Shown here: positions 22,604 to 34,366 of the stretch, in pieces
How positions within the stretch are numbered: position 1 is the first letter of the stretch
Layout: every line of letters begins with the position of its first letter
Source: Flectonema sp. DT1601
Lineage: Eukaryota; Euglenozoa; Diplonemea; Diplonemida; Diplonemidae
Assembly: GCA_964019425.1 (NCBI GenBank)
Contig: OZ025810.1
Coordinates: 124,001-188,000, forward strand
Length of the DNA: 64,000 nt
Direction of reading: 5' to 3'
Position numbers and translations under genes: made by a program
Notes under the pieces: generated by a model
Seen by the model: the letters and a program-made list of their open reading frames with translations, nothing else
What the model was told of the DNA's origin: nothing
Database searches by the model: none

Positions 22604-25294
22604 CTAACAAAATCTACGAAAAGGTATCGACTTGAGTCCTTCTTGTATGCTAACGGGTGGGGCTGGTACTTTTGGCTTTGCAACCACAACCGGAAGAAGT
22701 TTTCTAATTGGCTGCTCAGTACGGCTGTCAGGATATAAACGATACTCACCAACTAATGGATTCCCACTACTCGCTAATGCAATGTTACGAACAGGATACG
22801 AATCGAGTGCCATATGTTGTCGATCGATCTTCAAAACAGAAAACATCGGCTCAACGGGATGCATCTTTTCAACTCCTTGAAATTGATATGAAAAGTCAGT
22901 TCGATTCTTACTCTTCGCTGATCGAATTCCTTTCTGAGATTTACTCCCAGAAGACGGCAATACAAAGATAGGAACTGTGAAACAAAATCCTTGTAGAATA
23001 TGAGAACGAAACTCTGCTTCACAAATCTGCAAGGCAAGCAGACTTTCAATTGTGTCTGACAGACTACATTGTGAGTAGGCTGCTGATTGTTCCAAACAGA
23101 CATTATCAACATAACTTATTAGAGTCGATAGCTTTAGCGTCATTTTTTGAGCTTTTTCTGTTGCCCTATTGACAGGAGACTTCGTTAGTGAACTCCACTT
23201 GTCATACGATTCTTTAAACTTATTTATTGCCATCTTCGATTCCGTGTCGTCATTCGACCACATTGCGATATTCTTCATCATGTTAGCAGTGTGTTCTTCG
23301 AATATAAACCATTCGTTTAGTGTGTCGTATATTGGTTTAACCATCATTCCTACGAATCCTAACTGACATTTAGCAACGTCAATTGTTTCAGCGTCGCACA
23401 TTGGAGAGATTTCAAGTCCTGTTTTTAGTATTGTTATAAAGAAGGAAACCTCTCTTAAACATGTATTGAAATCTAACATAACATACCCAACTCTTTTTGG
23501 ATGTCGCCTTGACACCAAAATTCAGTCATGACTGCAGCAGTCCAGTTGATGTAATTTTCAGTTGTTTTCGTAGGGTTTGATATATCAGCAGCGTGAAGCA
23601 TTACTTTTAAAAGTAAATGAACTGTTGGACTGGCTGAAAGTTTTCGAACGTTCTCACGACGGCGACTGGTATCAGTTGATAGAATGTAACTAAAGAATAA
23701 CTGTTTGAGATCTTGTAGTATATCAGGTGCGACACACGTAACCAACTCCGGCTCAAGTACAGCCCACGAAGTAACAGCGTGAAAGTTTTCCAGCGGAGAA
23801 CTACTAAAAAGACCAGCTGCCTTTGGACACAGTGACCTGAAAAGATTAACATCATAACCAGGATGACCATAATCATGACACAACGCAGCCATTAGGATTG
23901 CGAATAGCTGCACGTCTGTTGCATATTTAATTATTTTACTTATCTTTAACATTGCATGCATTGATTGTAAGACATCAGCAGCATGTCTTTTATTATGATA
24001 CGGAACGTTCATGTAACCATTTTGAATTTTAACCAACAAACACCTTATCATATCGAAGGGTATTTTCAAGTCAGCGAAAGTGTACTGAGAGAAAACTGCT
24101 TCAGCAACCTCAACGAGAACATTATCTTGAGGTGCTAATTGTTGGTTAAAATTCCATTTATCAATTGAAGACAATACTAACGAGTCAGGTAGTAGTGCTT
24201 GTTGCTCTTTAGTTTGCCGAAGCGCTGGTTTGTTTCGCTTCTTAGTGAGGGTAGCTAATGGACTAAAAGCATCTTCTACTTGAAGGGATAATCTAGAGAC
24301 TGGGGAAAGAGCTGCTCGTCTTGGTGATACTCCTAGCCAAGCTGTGACGTTCTTATCTTTGGATGCAGCATCAACGTCTTGCTCCCATCTTGTTCGAATC
24401 CTCATCGTTGAGATTAGTTGTCGTCCGGCATCGACCATCCTCTCTCGGGCTTTCTTCTCGCGTTGCTTTAATCGGTCGTGTTGCATTCGACTGGCATCTC
24501 CAAAGATTTCTTTCATTCCAGAAATATTATTTCTTAAAGTATTGAAATCATCTCGAAGTGAAACAATCACTTGAGACGATTCCCTGGCTGTCGATATACT
24601 GACGGATGTTATTTGTATTAATCCACTAATCACTTTCAATAAGAAATTAATTTGTTGTTCAGCATCTTCAGGTCCAATACCTCCCCACAAGTCCGTTAGA
24701 GAAACCGATGCAGCTGTCAGACTGTCTTTTGCGGTTCCGACAACTTTTTGAATTACTTTTAATAATAAGTCAGGTGGCAGCTCTTTACTCGCCGGGCCAT
24801 CTTCGGTTTCCATATTGTAGAGTCTGGATAATAAAAAATAAAAGATACGATTAACTCGATATGCCTTTCGTTATTTCTTAATTCAATCTCAGGTTTAGGA
24901 ATTCTAAAGAAAGAATGATGATCAACTAAAACCCTCGCGAATTACCTAACAGATGACGAGTTAACAGACCGATCTCAGGAAGGTGTGTTTGACATTCTAC
25001 TAAATACCAATAATTAGATAGCACAAAGAGTACTCAGTGAAGTTCCTATACATACTCACCGTGTCTTCCAGTAGGTGGTGTAATATTTAAAAACTTGCTC
25101 CATTTCTCTGCCAAGGAAGACACAACTTCCTTCTTACTCAGATTTCCGTGATTGTCGTACTTGCCGTCGACTACCTTCCTGCCATCGATCGAGAGCATAA
25201 ATTCATCTATTCTGAAATCAGAATTATTTTGTTCCGACTTCATTCGTTCTTCGTCAGCCTTTAGAGATGCTGTCGTTACAGTTTTTATTATCAT
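22604..25294 (-). CDS. 3',5'-cyclic nucleotide phosphodiesterase (class I)
   Basis: Exons 25056-25294, 23487-24823 and 22604-23418, with introns of 232 and 68 nt; about 796 residues. The core carries the class I signature: HNKRHAADVLQ, the second metal site CHDYGHPGYD, MLHAADISNP, and FWCQGDIQKELG spliced to LEISPMCD, which matches the family's conserved substrate-pocket region. The N-terminal half has a coiled-coil-like segment and no GAF, PAS or membrane domain that I can see. It should hydrolyse cAMP and/or cGMP in the cytosol. An upstream in-frame ATG at 25348 would add 18 residues, but the nearest AG acceptors favour 25294. HDYGHPG differs from the commoner HDVDHPG form, so one metal ligand should be checked. 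Confidence 0.88.
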
Positions 25295-25395
25295 TTTTAT
25301 TTTATGTAAATTTAACTTTCTTTTGAAATTAATAACGTAAAGAATCATAAAATGTGGTGAGTGACATCAACGCCACATAAAAAGAGAGTTAGATT

Positions 25396-26328
25396 TCAAA
25401 AGGTTTTCAATCCTTCCATAATCGTACCGACGATATGATGAGCGGAGTGCTGCCCAGGAATTGGGTTTTTCATCATCGTTGGAGAAGCGATGATGTCGTA
25501 GTGTGCGAATGCCCCTCTCCTCGAGAAGTCAACTCCAATGAGAGACCACTCAAGTTTCCGCAACGCCTTGAACTGCGACAACACTCTATTCGCACAAGAA
25601 GATCTAAAGTCTGAAAACGATGAAAACGATTGTAAAATAACATTATCCCCGGGTATATCTTCAGGTGAAAGACATATCTCTTTCTTAATATCTGAATGTG
25701 GATCGATCTCAACAGGCAGAGCAGCAGACTCTTTATTAACACCAACAGTTAAGGAAGACGTGTTGTAACTTACTAAGTGATCAGACATGTTAGAGTACAG
25801 AATCCTTCTCTTGAACTTACTTAACAAGTTGATGTGATGATCATCAGATAGTTTACTGAGGCAATCGTTAGATTGGAGGAGGTCAAGACAAGTTGTTGAA
25901 GCCATTAGTCCGAAGGGATAGGCAAGAGCTCTCATCCACCAGGTCATTTGTCGAATGCCAAGATGAGGAGAAGCGATGCTGATGAAAGTGTGTAAGTTCA
26001 CATTTGGGTGTGAAAGCGTTTCTGACATTCCCAACATCGCTCTCAGTATGAGTCCTCCCATCGAGTGCCCAACTAGTGAGATGTTAATTTCTGAATTTTC
26101 TAATTGAGGTGTTAAATATTCATCCAACTCGCTGCTAATCTTCTCCGCGACTTTCATTACTCCGACGTCGGTTCCAAACCAACTGCAGGAGTTGCTTTCC
26201 CAAATGATGACTTCTATTTCTTTACTGTTTTTAACGTCTTCATTTAATTTATCTTTTATAGTGTTAAAATCTTCAACACATCCATGGCTACCATGTTGAA
26301 AGACAATAACATGTTTGGGTTGCGACAT
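25396..26328 (-). CDS. DUF676/PGAP1-like serine lipase (paralogue 1)
   Basis: Single exon of 310 residues, ATG 26328. Alpha/beta-hydrolase: oxyanion region VFQHGSHG near the N-terminus, nucleophile elbow LVGHSMGGL near residue 108, later SIASPHLGIR, which is typical of the DUF676 (YOR059c/ROG1) family of putative intracellular acyl-ester lipases. The catalytic His is probably in the C-terminal AFAHYDI/HSAHHI region. No signal peptide or membrane helix, so probably cytosolic. It is the downstream partner of a tandem pair with 26869-27789; a block of over 300 nt (about 25551-25870) is nearly identical between the two, while flanking patches differ. Confidence 0.85.
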   Translation of the reverse strand: MSQPKHVIVFQHGSHGCVEDFNTIKDKLNEDVKNSKEIEVIIWESNSCSWFGTDVGVMKVAEKISSELDEYLTPQLENSEINISLVGHSMGGLILRAMLGMSETLSHPNVNLHTFISIASPHLGIRQMTWWMRALAYPFGLMASTTCLDLLQSNDCLSKLSDDHHINLLSKFKRRILYSNMSDHLVSYNTSSLTVGVNKESAALPVEIDPHSDIKKEICLSPEDIPGDNVILQSFSSFSDFRSSCANRVLSQFKALRKLEWSLIGVDFSRRGAFAHYDIIASPTMMKNPIPGQHSAHHIVGTIMEGLKTF

Positions 26329-26868
26329 TTTGTATCGGAACCCCAGACTGAACTAGTGGCGAGTGTATTATTGACTTCCTTTTCATCAATTGAGAAGCCA
26401 ACACTCTCAACGATACTCAACACTTATTATCAACACAGGAAAACCATTAGAGATAATAAAAATCTACCGCAGAAAATACATCTTTTCGACTTGAAATTAT
26501 TTCAGTCGTGTGAAAAAATAATAAAACAAGGAGAGCGGGGGTGGTGGGTAGCCAGAAGACCGATATTTCGTCTTCGGTAAAAAAAAAAGTTAAAATTCGC
26601 AGGTTACAAACTAACAACCAGATCAGCAGATCTTTTTTAAATTAATTAAGTGAAGTGTGCAGACAACTTACAAAATTAATTTAATTACAATACGAAAGTG
26701 AAGTGGTCAGCTTTCAAAATCAGAAGTTCTATTTGAAAAAAATCGACTCCGATAACGTTCATAAGGAACGTTGTCAGGTGTTGGACGTTCTCATTGTTCT
26801 GATTTCTGAATGCAAATTTACTTCAACACAAACAACAGAGTTCGAAAACTAAGAATACAGACTTCGCT
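26329..26868. other. Intergenic stretch between the lipase copies
   Basis: No gene. Contains a small inverted repeat at 26751-26775 (GATAACGTTC / GAACGTTGTC, loop ATAAG, one G-T pair), 94-118 nt beyond the stop of the upstream lipase and therefore in its probable 3' UTR. Confidence 0.55.
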
Positions 26869-27789
26869 TCACTCAATTCCTCTTAATATATTGTCAGCGA
26901 TATGATGAGCGGAGTGCCTACCGAAAGATGGATTTCTCATTTTTGTTGGAGATGCCACGATGTCACTATGAGCAGCGAATCCTCTCCTAGAGAAGTCAAC
27001 TCCAATGAGAGACCACTCAAGTTTCCGCAACGCCTTGAACTGCGACAACACTCTGTTCGCACAAGAAGATCTAAAGTCTGAAAACGATGAAAACGATTGT
27101 AAAATAACATTATCCCCGGGTATATCTTCAGGTGAAAGACATATCTCTTTCTTAATATCTGAATGTGGATCGATCTCAACAGGCAGAGCAGCAGACTCTT
27201 TATTAACACCAACAGTTAAGGAAGACGTGTTGTAACTTACTAAGTGATCAGACATGTTAGAGTACAGAATCCTTCTCTTGAACTTACTTAACAAGTTGAT
27301 GTGATGATCATCAGACAGTTTACTGAGGCAATCGTTAGATTGGAGTAAATCTAAATACGTTTCACTAAACGCAATACCGATTGGATAAGCAAGAGCTCTC
27401 ATCCACCAGGTCATTTGTCGAATGCCAAGATGAGGAGAAGCGATGCTGATGAAAGTGTGTAAGTTCACATTTGGGTGTGAAAGCGTTTCTGACATTCCCA
27501 ACATCGCTCTCAGTGTGAGTCCTCCCATCGAGTGCCCAACTAGTGAGATGTTAATTTCTGAATCTTCCAATTGAGGTTTTAAATATTCATCCAACTCGTT
27601 GCTAATCTTCTCCGCGACTTTCATTACTCCGACGTCAGTTCCAAAACCGCTGCAGGAGTTGCTGCCCCAAACGACGATGTCTATTTCATCTCTTTGTATT
27701 CCTTTATTTAACTTGTCTTTTATAGTGTTAAAGTCTTCAACACTTCCATGGCTACCATGTTGAAAGACAATAATGTGCTTTCTTGACAT
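26869..27789 (-). CDS. DUF676/PGAP1-like serine lipase (paralogue 2)
   Basis: Single exon of 306 residues, ATG 27789. Same architecture as the 25396-26328 protein (FQHGSHG, LVGHSMGGL, SIASPHLGIR). The middle and late parts are identical in protein sequence between the copies, whereas an internal patch (FGLMASTTCL versus IGIAFSETYL) and the C-terminus differ, giving a mosaic pattern expected from gene conversion. Acceptor TTCTTTTTTTTCAG lies 17 nt before the ATG. Cytosolic acyl-ester hydrolase by family; substrate unknown. Confidence 0.85.
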   Translation of the reverse strand: MSRKHIIVFQHGSHGSVEDFNTIKDKLNKGIQRDEIDIVVWGSNSCSGFGTDVGVMKVAEKISNELDEYLKPQLEDSEINISLVGHSMGGLTLRAMLGMSETLSHPNVNLHTFISIASPHLGIRQMTWWMRALAYPIGIAFSETYLDLLQSNDCLSKLSDDHHINLLSKFKRRILYSNMSDHLVSYNTSSLTVGVNKESAALPVEIDPHSDIKKEICLSPEDIPGDNVILQSFSSFSDFRSSCANRVLSQFKALRKLEWSLIGVDFSRRGFAAHSDIVASPTKMRNPSFGRHSAHHIADNILRGIE

Positions 27790-27923
27790 CGTTGTTTGGA
27801 AGTCTGAAAAAAAAGAATATTTTTTTTTTTTTTTTTTTTTTTTTTAGATAAAGAAATTGAAAAAACAACAATCTAATAACCCTAGCTGTCAAGAATGAAA
27901 TAATATAAAAAAAACAACGAAAT

Positions 27924-29542
27924 CTAACTCAATAAGTTTTCGGATAATTGCCGTACGACAAGAACATTAATAATAAGATAAGGATTACACACAGGAAGAT
28001 ACAAATGCCACTTGGCAAACAAAATCAAAACTGAACTTTGCAAAAAAAAAAAAAAAAAAAAAAAATCTAATTTTTTGTTGTTGTTTTTACGATAATATTG
28101 GTTCTCATGAATAAAATCAAAAATCCCTCTATCAAGGACGATTACCTCCATAGAATCTGTAGGTCCGTTGTCTTTCTTGAAGGATATTTGACTCGTCACG
28201 TGGGTCTCAAATAGCTCAGCATCCTTTTCGATATTAGTTATCACTAGTCCTCCCCGAACTTAACGAGAGAGATAGTTAGCAGCAGGCCCATTGTCGCTGA
28301 TGTGTCGCATACGGAGTAGTTCAACCTGTTTGTGAATTTCTTTTATAATTCCATTTTCTTCCCAAAAAAAAAAATATATATATATAATGAGAACAGTTAA
28401 AAGATTAAAGTGAACATCACATACTACGGTGGGCTTTCTCGGAGACGTCGGATGTCTAAATGAAGACGACAATCTAATTGGTGACTCACCTCGAGTAGTT
28501 GGTTGAGAGACTTCCCATTCATTTGGGTCATTCGAAGTGAAGTACGGTGCTGGTGGAGAAGCGTTGAGTGATTCCGAGAGCAGGGGTTCCAATGAAATAG
28601 GACGAGGTGAGAGAGGAAGAGCTACGGATGGTCTAATCTGTTCTACCTGAGTGAGCGGCAGTGGTTCCATTTCCACTCTAATTGTTGGAGGAGGATGAGC
28701 ATATTCGATGCCGGTGGTGCTGTTGTTTTGTAATGCTTGTTTCAACATATCTTTCAGTTCGGAAACTTCTCCTTTCAGGTCCTGCACCTGCTGTTCTAAC
28801 TTTCCTTCGGGACTGTCTTCTACGACGATGACTTCCTCGTCAACGTCTTTTTTCACCTCCTTTCGGATCGATGTAATTGTGTTCGTTGGATTATTTGAAT
28901 AAATATTCCTTCGAATACTTCCGGGAGAGAGCTGATGTAATTGTGAGGAGTTGGATTTGTTGAAGGTACCACTAGCGAGTGTGTATGCTGTACTAACATC
29001 ATCTTGATTGAGGGGAACGTCAGATTGATGTTTTCGTATTGTAGAAAATATCTGCTGGTTGTCTCTCTCTGTATCGATATCGATATCAAGAACTCTCTGT
29101 ATTACAACTGATGAGGGAGGCTGTTCAATCTGTTGAGTTGGCATTCGGACTCTCCTATTCCTCCAAATCTCAGAACTTATCGAAGTAGGGATGTGATGTG
29201 ATGAAGTAAGTCGTGATGGACTCAAAGGTTCTATTAGTCTGCTAACTGATTGTGACATCTCTCGTTCTCGTCCCTGAGAGCTCCACATCCTCGAGCTCGG
29301 CGGTGGTGGCGTGGCACCCTGTTAGTGTAGTGTTGGAATGATAATTATTAAAAACATAATTTAATAAAGAAACACAACAAACAAACCTTGACAGATGTCT
29401 GAAGACTCAGCAGCTTTGCAGATATCGGATTCAAGTCACCCGAAGGCGTTCTGCTAGCGGCTTCCCAAGTTTTTACCTCACCGGGGACTACATTTGGGCT
29501 CATCATCCCTCCAAACTTCCGCACTGCGCCGTCAGGCGGCAT
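27924..29542 (-). CDS. Unknown protein with coiled coil; multi-exon, 3' structure uncertain
   Basis: Exons 29387-29542 and 28425-29318 are firm (introns 68 and 99 nt) and give 350 residues rich in Ser, Pro and Gln, with one coiled-coil segment (EGKLEQQVQDLKGEVSEL). I recognise no domain. Two endings are possible. (a) Exon 28260-28325 closes with a TAA at 28260, total 371 residues. (b) That exon is a 13-nt microexon 28313-28325, followed by a 69-nt GTATGC...CTAG intron with a TGCTAAC branch-like word, exon 28091-28243 and exon 27924-28030, ending TAG at 27924, total about 440 residues. Model (b) stays in frame throughout and explains coding-like sequence downstream. The acceptor ATTCATCCAG lies 37 nt before the ATG at 29542. 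Confidence 0.55.
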
Positions 29543-29814
29543 AGTCGTGAGACCCGTGGCAGTGATGCCTTGTACCGACTGGATGAATAAGAATGTTTAC
29601 TTTAAAGTTAACAACGATAATAAGAAAAAACAAAATAATATCACAACACAGATCAACTACTCGTTGTTTTCTGTTTGGAATAACAAAGAAATGCTGACTT
29701 TTGCAGATATTGTTTTCAACAGATTAACGACTACCGTTAACATTAATAATCATCTTAGCAGAAGAAAAGATCGCAGCAACAATCTGAATTCTGACTTTGT
29801 TGAGTGAAGACTAA

Positions 29815-31290
29815 TTATGTACAACTAAAGAGACATTTATTTCCACTTCTCTTCAGACAGGTTCCGCAGAGACCTTTCTCACAGCATGGTGTCGTTGCGT
29901 AATCTCGAGTTCTGTTATCGCATAAGACACAGTCAAACCAATCGTGTTTAGGAACAACTCGAGGGGGTTCCGAGTAGCTGCTGTCTTCTTCTGGTTCTAT
30001 TTCTTCATCATCTTCATACTCATCCTCGTAGTCACTCTCTGGATCTAATTCAGTATTCTGTTTGAGAATATTGTAAAGTGATGAATCAATTTAAATAAAT
30101 AACAACGCGTAATATACATACTGGTTGCTGTGTAACGAGTTCCTTGGTGTGTGTAAGTGCCTGAAGAATCTCATCTGACGGGGGATCGCTTAATTTAAAA
30201 GCAGTATTAAATGCCCAAAGTGCATCCATTGACCTACCCAGTTGTAGTAAAGCGCATCCCTTGCGGTAGTGACCTTTCGGCCACTCTGGATCCAGTTCGA
30301 TTGATTTTTTTGAATCAGACAGGGCGAGATCGAACCGTTCTGTTGACCTGTTTTCATTACTAACACATTGTTAGATGTTCATTAATAAACAGGTAGGACG
30401 ACATACATATAAGCTGCTGCCCTGTTTGAAGGGAGGGCCTTATTCGAAGGATCAAATCGCATAGCCTGTTGTTGTAGAATTTATGTGAAAGTTTTGTTAG
30501 GTTTGTATATTCATCGCTGCTAAATATCACATACGATTGTATACCACTTTATTGCACTCTTCATATCACCATTTCTGTAAGAAGTGTTTCCCTTTTCTTT
30601 CGCAGCGGTGGCAGCATCAGCGTCTTCCTGAATCTCTTCTTCATCACGTTGATTTGATGATACGGGTTTGTAGGTTTCTGGTGCTGGAACCGAGGCAATG
30701 AGTTCTTCCACAGCAGCTACTATTTCACTCTTTTCAGTAAACTGAGAGGTGTTGATGTTCGCGTACTTCAGCGCTTGTTTCATCTGAGCAACGGTCCACT
30801 GAGACGGTGAAGTCTTACGAAGCGTCAGTTCAATTCCGGTCATGCGAATTACTTTTCCAATTTCAACCTCCAACCCAGGCTGAGCTACTTCCTCAGGTGT
30901 GTCACCGCAGCAGTCAACAAGAGCAGAATTCGCTCCGTGACGCAGAAGAAAAGTTAAAGTCTGAATTTGACCATTCGAAGCAGCAGAATGTAACGGGGCA
31001 GAGCCTCCATTATTTTGAGTGTCTAGGTTTGCTCCATTCTCTGCTAACCAAGTTAGTATAGGAAGACTTCCTCTTGCAGCAGCCCAGTGTACAGCAGTAC
31101 TTCCAATAAAACCATAACTGGTTCCAGTACCTCTGTAAGATATTAAATCATCACATATCGGAAGAAGATCTTTCATAGTTATAAAATCAGAGCTCCTCAC
31201 GGCATCGAACCACCGCTTTCCGATGTCTCTGTCGACGATACCTTCCCTGGTTCCAAATTTTACGAGGAACTCTTCATCGTCCATGTCCAT
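29815..31290 (-). CDS. Ankyrin-SAP-like-TPR protein with C-terminal Cys-rich finger
   Basis: Exons 30535-31290, 30407-30465, 30122-30347 and 29815-30057 (introns 69, 59 and 64 nt); 427 residues. The longest frame begins with TTG at 31311, but the first ATG is 31290, 21 nt after an acceptor (TCTTTATTTAG). Order: two ankyrin repeats (about residues 60-140, for example STAVHWAAARGSLPILTWL and SAPLHSAASNG), a SAP-like helix pair (WTVAQMKQALKYA...EKSEIVAAVEEL), TPR helices (about 225-340, spanning three exons), an acidic stretch, then a finger with the spacing CxLC...CC...CGTC...C. Probably a cytosolic scaffold or chaperone adaptor; partner unknown. The C-terminal finger is not a canonical MYND or RING. 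Confidence 0.78.
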
Positions 31291-31469
31291 TCTTTCGATT
31301 GTGTATTCCAACCTAAATAAAGATATTGATTAATAATGAGCTCCCTCTTATTTTTGATAAAAAAATGTTAGAGTCGGGAATCGACCGCCGTACAAATAGT
31401 CAACAGAGAGAATGGTTAACTTCAAATAGAATTTGGATAAGTAATTTGTGAATAACATAAATTGGTAAA

Positions 31470-32973
31470 CTACTGTTCACAAAGCAACTCGATAATCTCA
31501 TCAACGACAGCATCCAATACAACAGTTTTGTGATAGTGAGCTCCGTCAGGTGAAAGTTTTATTTGACTGATTGTCATATGAAAGAATTCGAGAAACAGAA
31601 TCTTACCCGGACAGGTCTGCACTAGAACACGCCGAGCAAGCTGATTAAAGATTTCCATTCTCGGATTGGTCACTCGGAAGTTCTTCTCACTGGAGGGTTT
31701 TCCTTTTGGCCAGGCAGGAGAACCGAACCAAATTGTTGGAGAAGTTCGAGAACATAAATCCTTTGCTATTTGATGCATCTGAGATTCGAACTTAGCGAAG
31801 GTCCACTGACCCCATGAACCAGGGTGTGGACCAGTCCCAGTCAAAACTAAATTAGACTTCCTTACATCAGTTGAGTTAAACTGAAGAAAGTAATCAGGTA
31901 CGTATGAGAGATTTACTTCTCCTATTTTAGTTTCCTTTTTCGTCTTTATTTTAAATGCCGAGTCAGATTCTGACTCCGTTCCAAGTCTACTCTTTAAAAT
32001 GTGATAAACACTTCTGCCTTGAGAATCACCAATAACTTCTATCGTTGAAATGTTTAATTTACGAAGGCAAATTAATGCATCTTCTTTCTTTAATCTTTTG
32101 TGCGATGATTCTACTGGGTTCTTGTAGCGTACCCAGCTCCACATAGCACCAGCTTTGTTCGTTTCATCAGGTGCGTTACCTGCTGGGAATGCAGATCTGT
32201 GTACCCAGCGACCTGTTAGTACCTATTTTATAGGGTATAAGTTGTATTTGTTTTTCTATCGTTGCTACTGAGAATTAATAACAAACCTGACTCCCATCTG
32301 GTAGGTTGTAAACCGTTGCGCATCGCCTTATTTTCAACCACGCAAGTTCTTTATTCTTCCAATGCGCAGTGTTATGAACAACTTCATTAACACCCCAATA
32401 CTCGCTCAGCTCAATCTTTAGTCTTGGTTTATACTCACCAGGTAACGTAAAAGAATAGAACAGTCTGGTAGTGCAGTTCTCCGTGTGCTGAATGGCCATT
32501 ATCTTCTCAGCACCTTCGTACATCAATCGATAGTGATCAGGTCCGTATACTCTTTTTAAATATGAGTCCCAAGTGGTGTTGTGCGAGACTGTCTGTTTAG
32601 AGAGGGCATCACATTTATTGGAATCAAGTTTTATGAGAACTTGACCTCTGCATGTATTTGAATCATACGTTTCTGATACTGAATAAGATGGGAGGAGAAC
32701 CTTAATAGCTGGAGTAAAGTCTTCATTAGAAGACTTAGAAGTATCGACCCAGTGATATGGCCATTCATATCTGTTGCTGGTAATCATCTTTGGTCGATTG
32801 TCAACTACTCTCGTCGAATTAAGAATCTGAAACTCTTCAAATGATGAGAGAGTTGTCATATTATCATTTCCGTAGTAGTAGTTGTCGGTGTCTTTACTAA
32901 CTTTTAACTGAGTCGTTAGCATCACAAAAACTATCGCAGACAACATCAACACCAACCGAACTCCGGCCGCCAT
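31470..32973 (-). CDS. NXPE/PC-esterase-like type II membrane protein (paralogue 1)
   Basis: Exons 32287-32973 and 31470-32222 with a 64-nt phase-0 intron; 479 residues. A signal anchor at about residues 5-25 (LVLMLSAIVFVMLTT) is followed by an Ig/filamin-like lumenal domain (CRGQVLIKL, CTTRLFYSFTLPGEYKP) and then a GDSL/PC-esterase domain: IGDSQGRS with the nucleophile Ser, TGTGPHPGSWGQW, and the distal DGAHYH carrying the Asp and His. The layout matches NXPE-family and CASD1/TBL-type proteins, which are putative Golgi sugar O-acetyltransferases or esterases. The intron acceptor reads AAAATAG rather than the usual ACAG; the paralogue at 42322-43761 has an intron at the same place. Acceptor TATTTATACAG is 20 nt before the ATG. 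Confidence 0.83.
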
Positions 32974-33470
32974 TGTTAACGTGTCAACGGCTGTATAAAT
33001 ATAAATAATTTTCTTCCGTTACTCCGATTATTTTAAGAACTAGTAGTTCAGAAGAAGGGCAGAAGGTTTCCTTTACGATTGCGAAAACTTCTAAGAATTC
33101 GAATTAAAAATAAAGGTTTAGCTGATTCGCTGATTTTTAGTAAGTTAGGATAGTTATCAGTCGATCAAAAAAAAGAAATAAAATGTAATAATTCGTAGGA
33201 CAACAAAAAAATAATGTTATTAATCTTTCGGGCTACAATTTAAAAAAAACTTTCTTCGGACCGCCTTTCAAGTATTTCTTCAAGCGAAGAAAGTAAGGGA
33301 CCACGTCAACATTGTTATTTAATTTAATAATTAACACTTTTCCCCACCCTCCCCCTTCCAATAAACACAAACACATTCATTCATCCCTGTTATTACCCAA
33401 CATTCTCATTTTTTTTTAATATTAATCCTGTGTGGTAAAACACCAAAAAATAAGTACTACCTCATTATAG

Positions 33471-33533
33471 AGCAAAACCTGTTTTGAGAATGAAGGCGTG
33501 AGGGGAAAAAAAGCAGACCGACAACTCAACCAG
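33471..33533 (-). repeat. Orphan copy of a gene leader/splice-acceptor element
   Basis: 63 bp almost identical to 35272-35334. Read on minus it is a pyrimidine-rich tract (TGCTTTTTTTCCCC, then CTCACGCCTTCATTCTC) ending in AAAACAG. At 35272-35334 the same element precedes a real gene by about 46 nt; here no gene follows, only an ATG frame closed after two codons. Confidence 0.8.
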
Positions 33534-33620
33534 ACAGGACTAATAATAATCCAGAATAATTATGGTTACATTGCTCGATGCAAATGCGGAACACCCGTGA
33601 CGTGCAGCGTGCGGTGCCCG

Positions 33621-33695
33621 AAGAAGAGAGAGAGAGAGAGAGAGAGAGGGGGGAGGTGTGTGTATCTGAAAAAGGCGAGAGAGAGAGAGGGGGGA
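33621..33695. repeat. GA-rich simple sequence repeats
   Basis: Runs of (GA)n at about 33624-33650 and 33677-33692, with a short GT run between them. Microsatellite. Confidence 0.9.
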
Positions 33696-34103
33696 AAAGC
33701 AGTTCAAAAAAAAAAAAAAAAAAAAAAAAAAAACAAGAAAGCCTGATTGACGGCAAGAAAAACGACTCCCCGACCTTCATTTTTTTTTTTTTCTTTTTTC
33801 AAACAAAAAAAGACTTCCGTCCCACACGCAGAGAAGACATCGCATCGCGTTCGACAAAAAAAGAGATGCCAAAACTGAGGTGAGGCGTTGCTTTTTTCCT
33901 TGGTTCGCCAGCTTAATTCTTTTTTTCTTTTCTTTTCGTTTCGTTTCCCAGCGCGCCGTGTGGAAAAAAGCAACTCGGAGCCTTACTACGGGTAAATAAC
34001 AGTGAACAATTATTCTGAAACAGCGAGAAAGAACCTCCAACAAGAATCTAACAAAGGGACGGAACAATTTCAGTTCCCTTCATACAGAGACCAATGGAGG
34101 CTA

Positions 34104-34366
<263 letters not shown>

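Noticed and set aside
31365-31450. Possible tRNA-like segment followed by a T-run on minus
   Set aside because: The TTCRANY loop is not matched and no acceptor stem forms.
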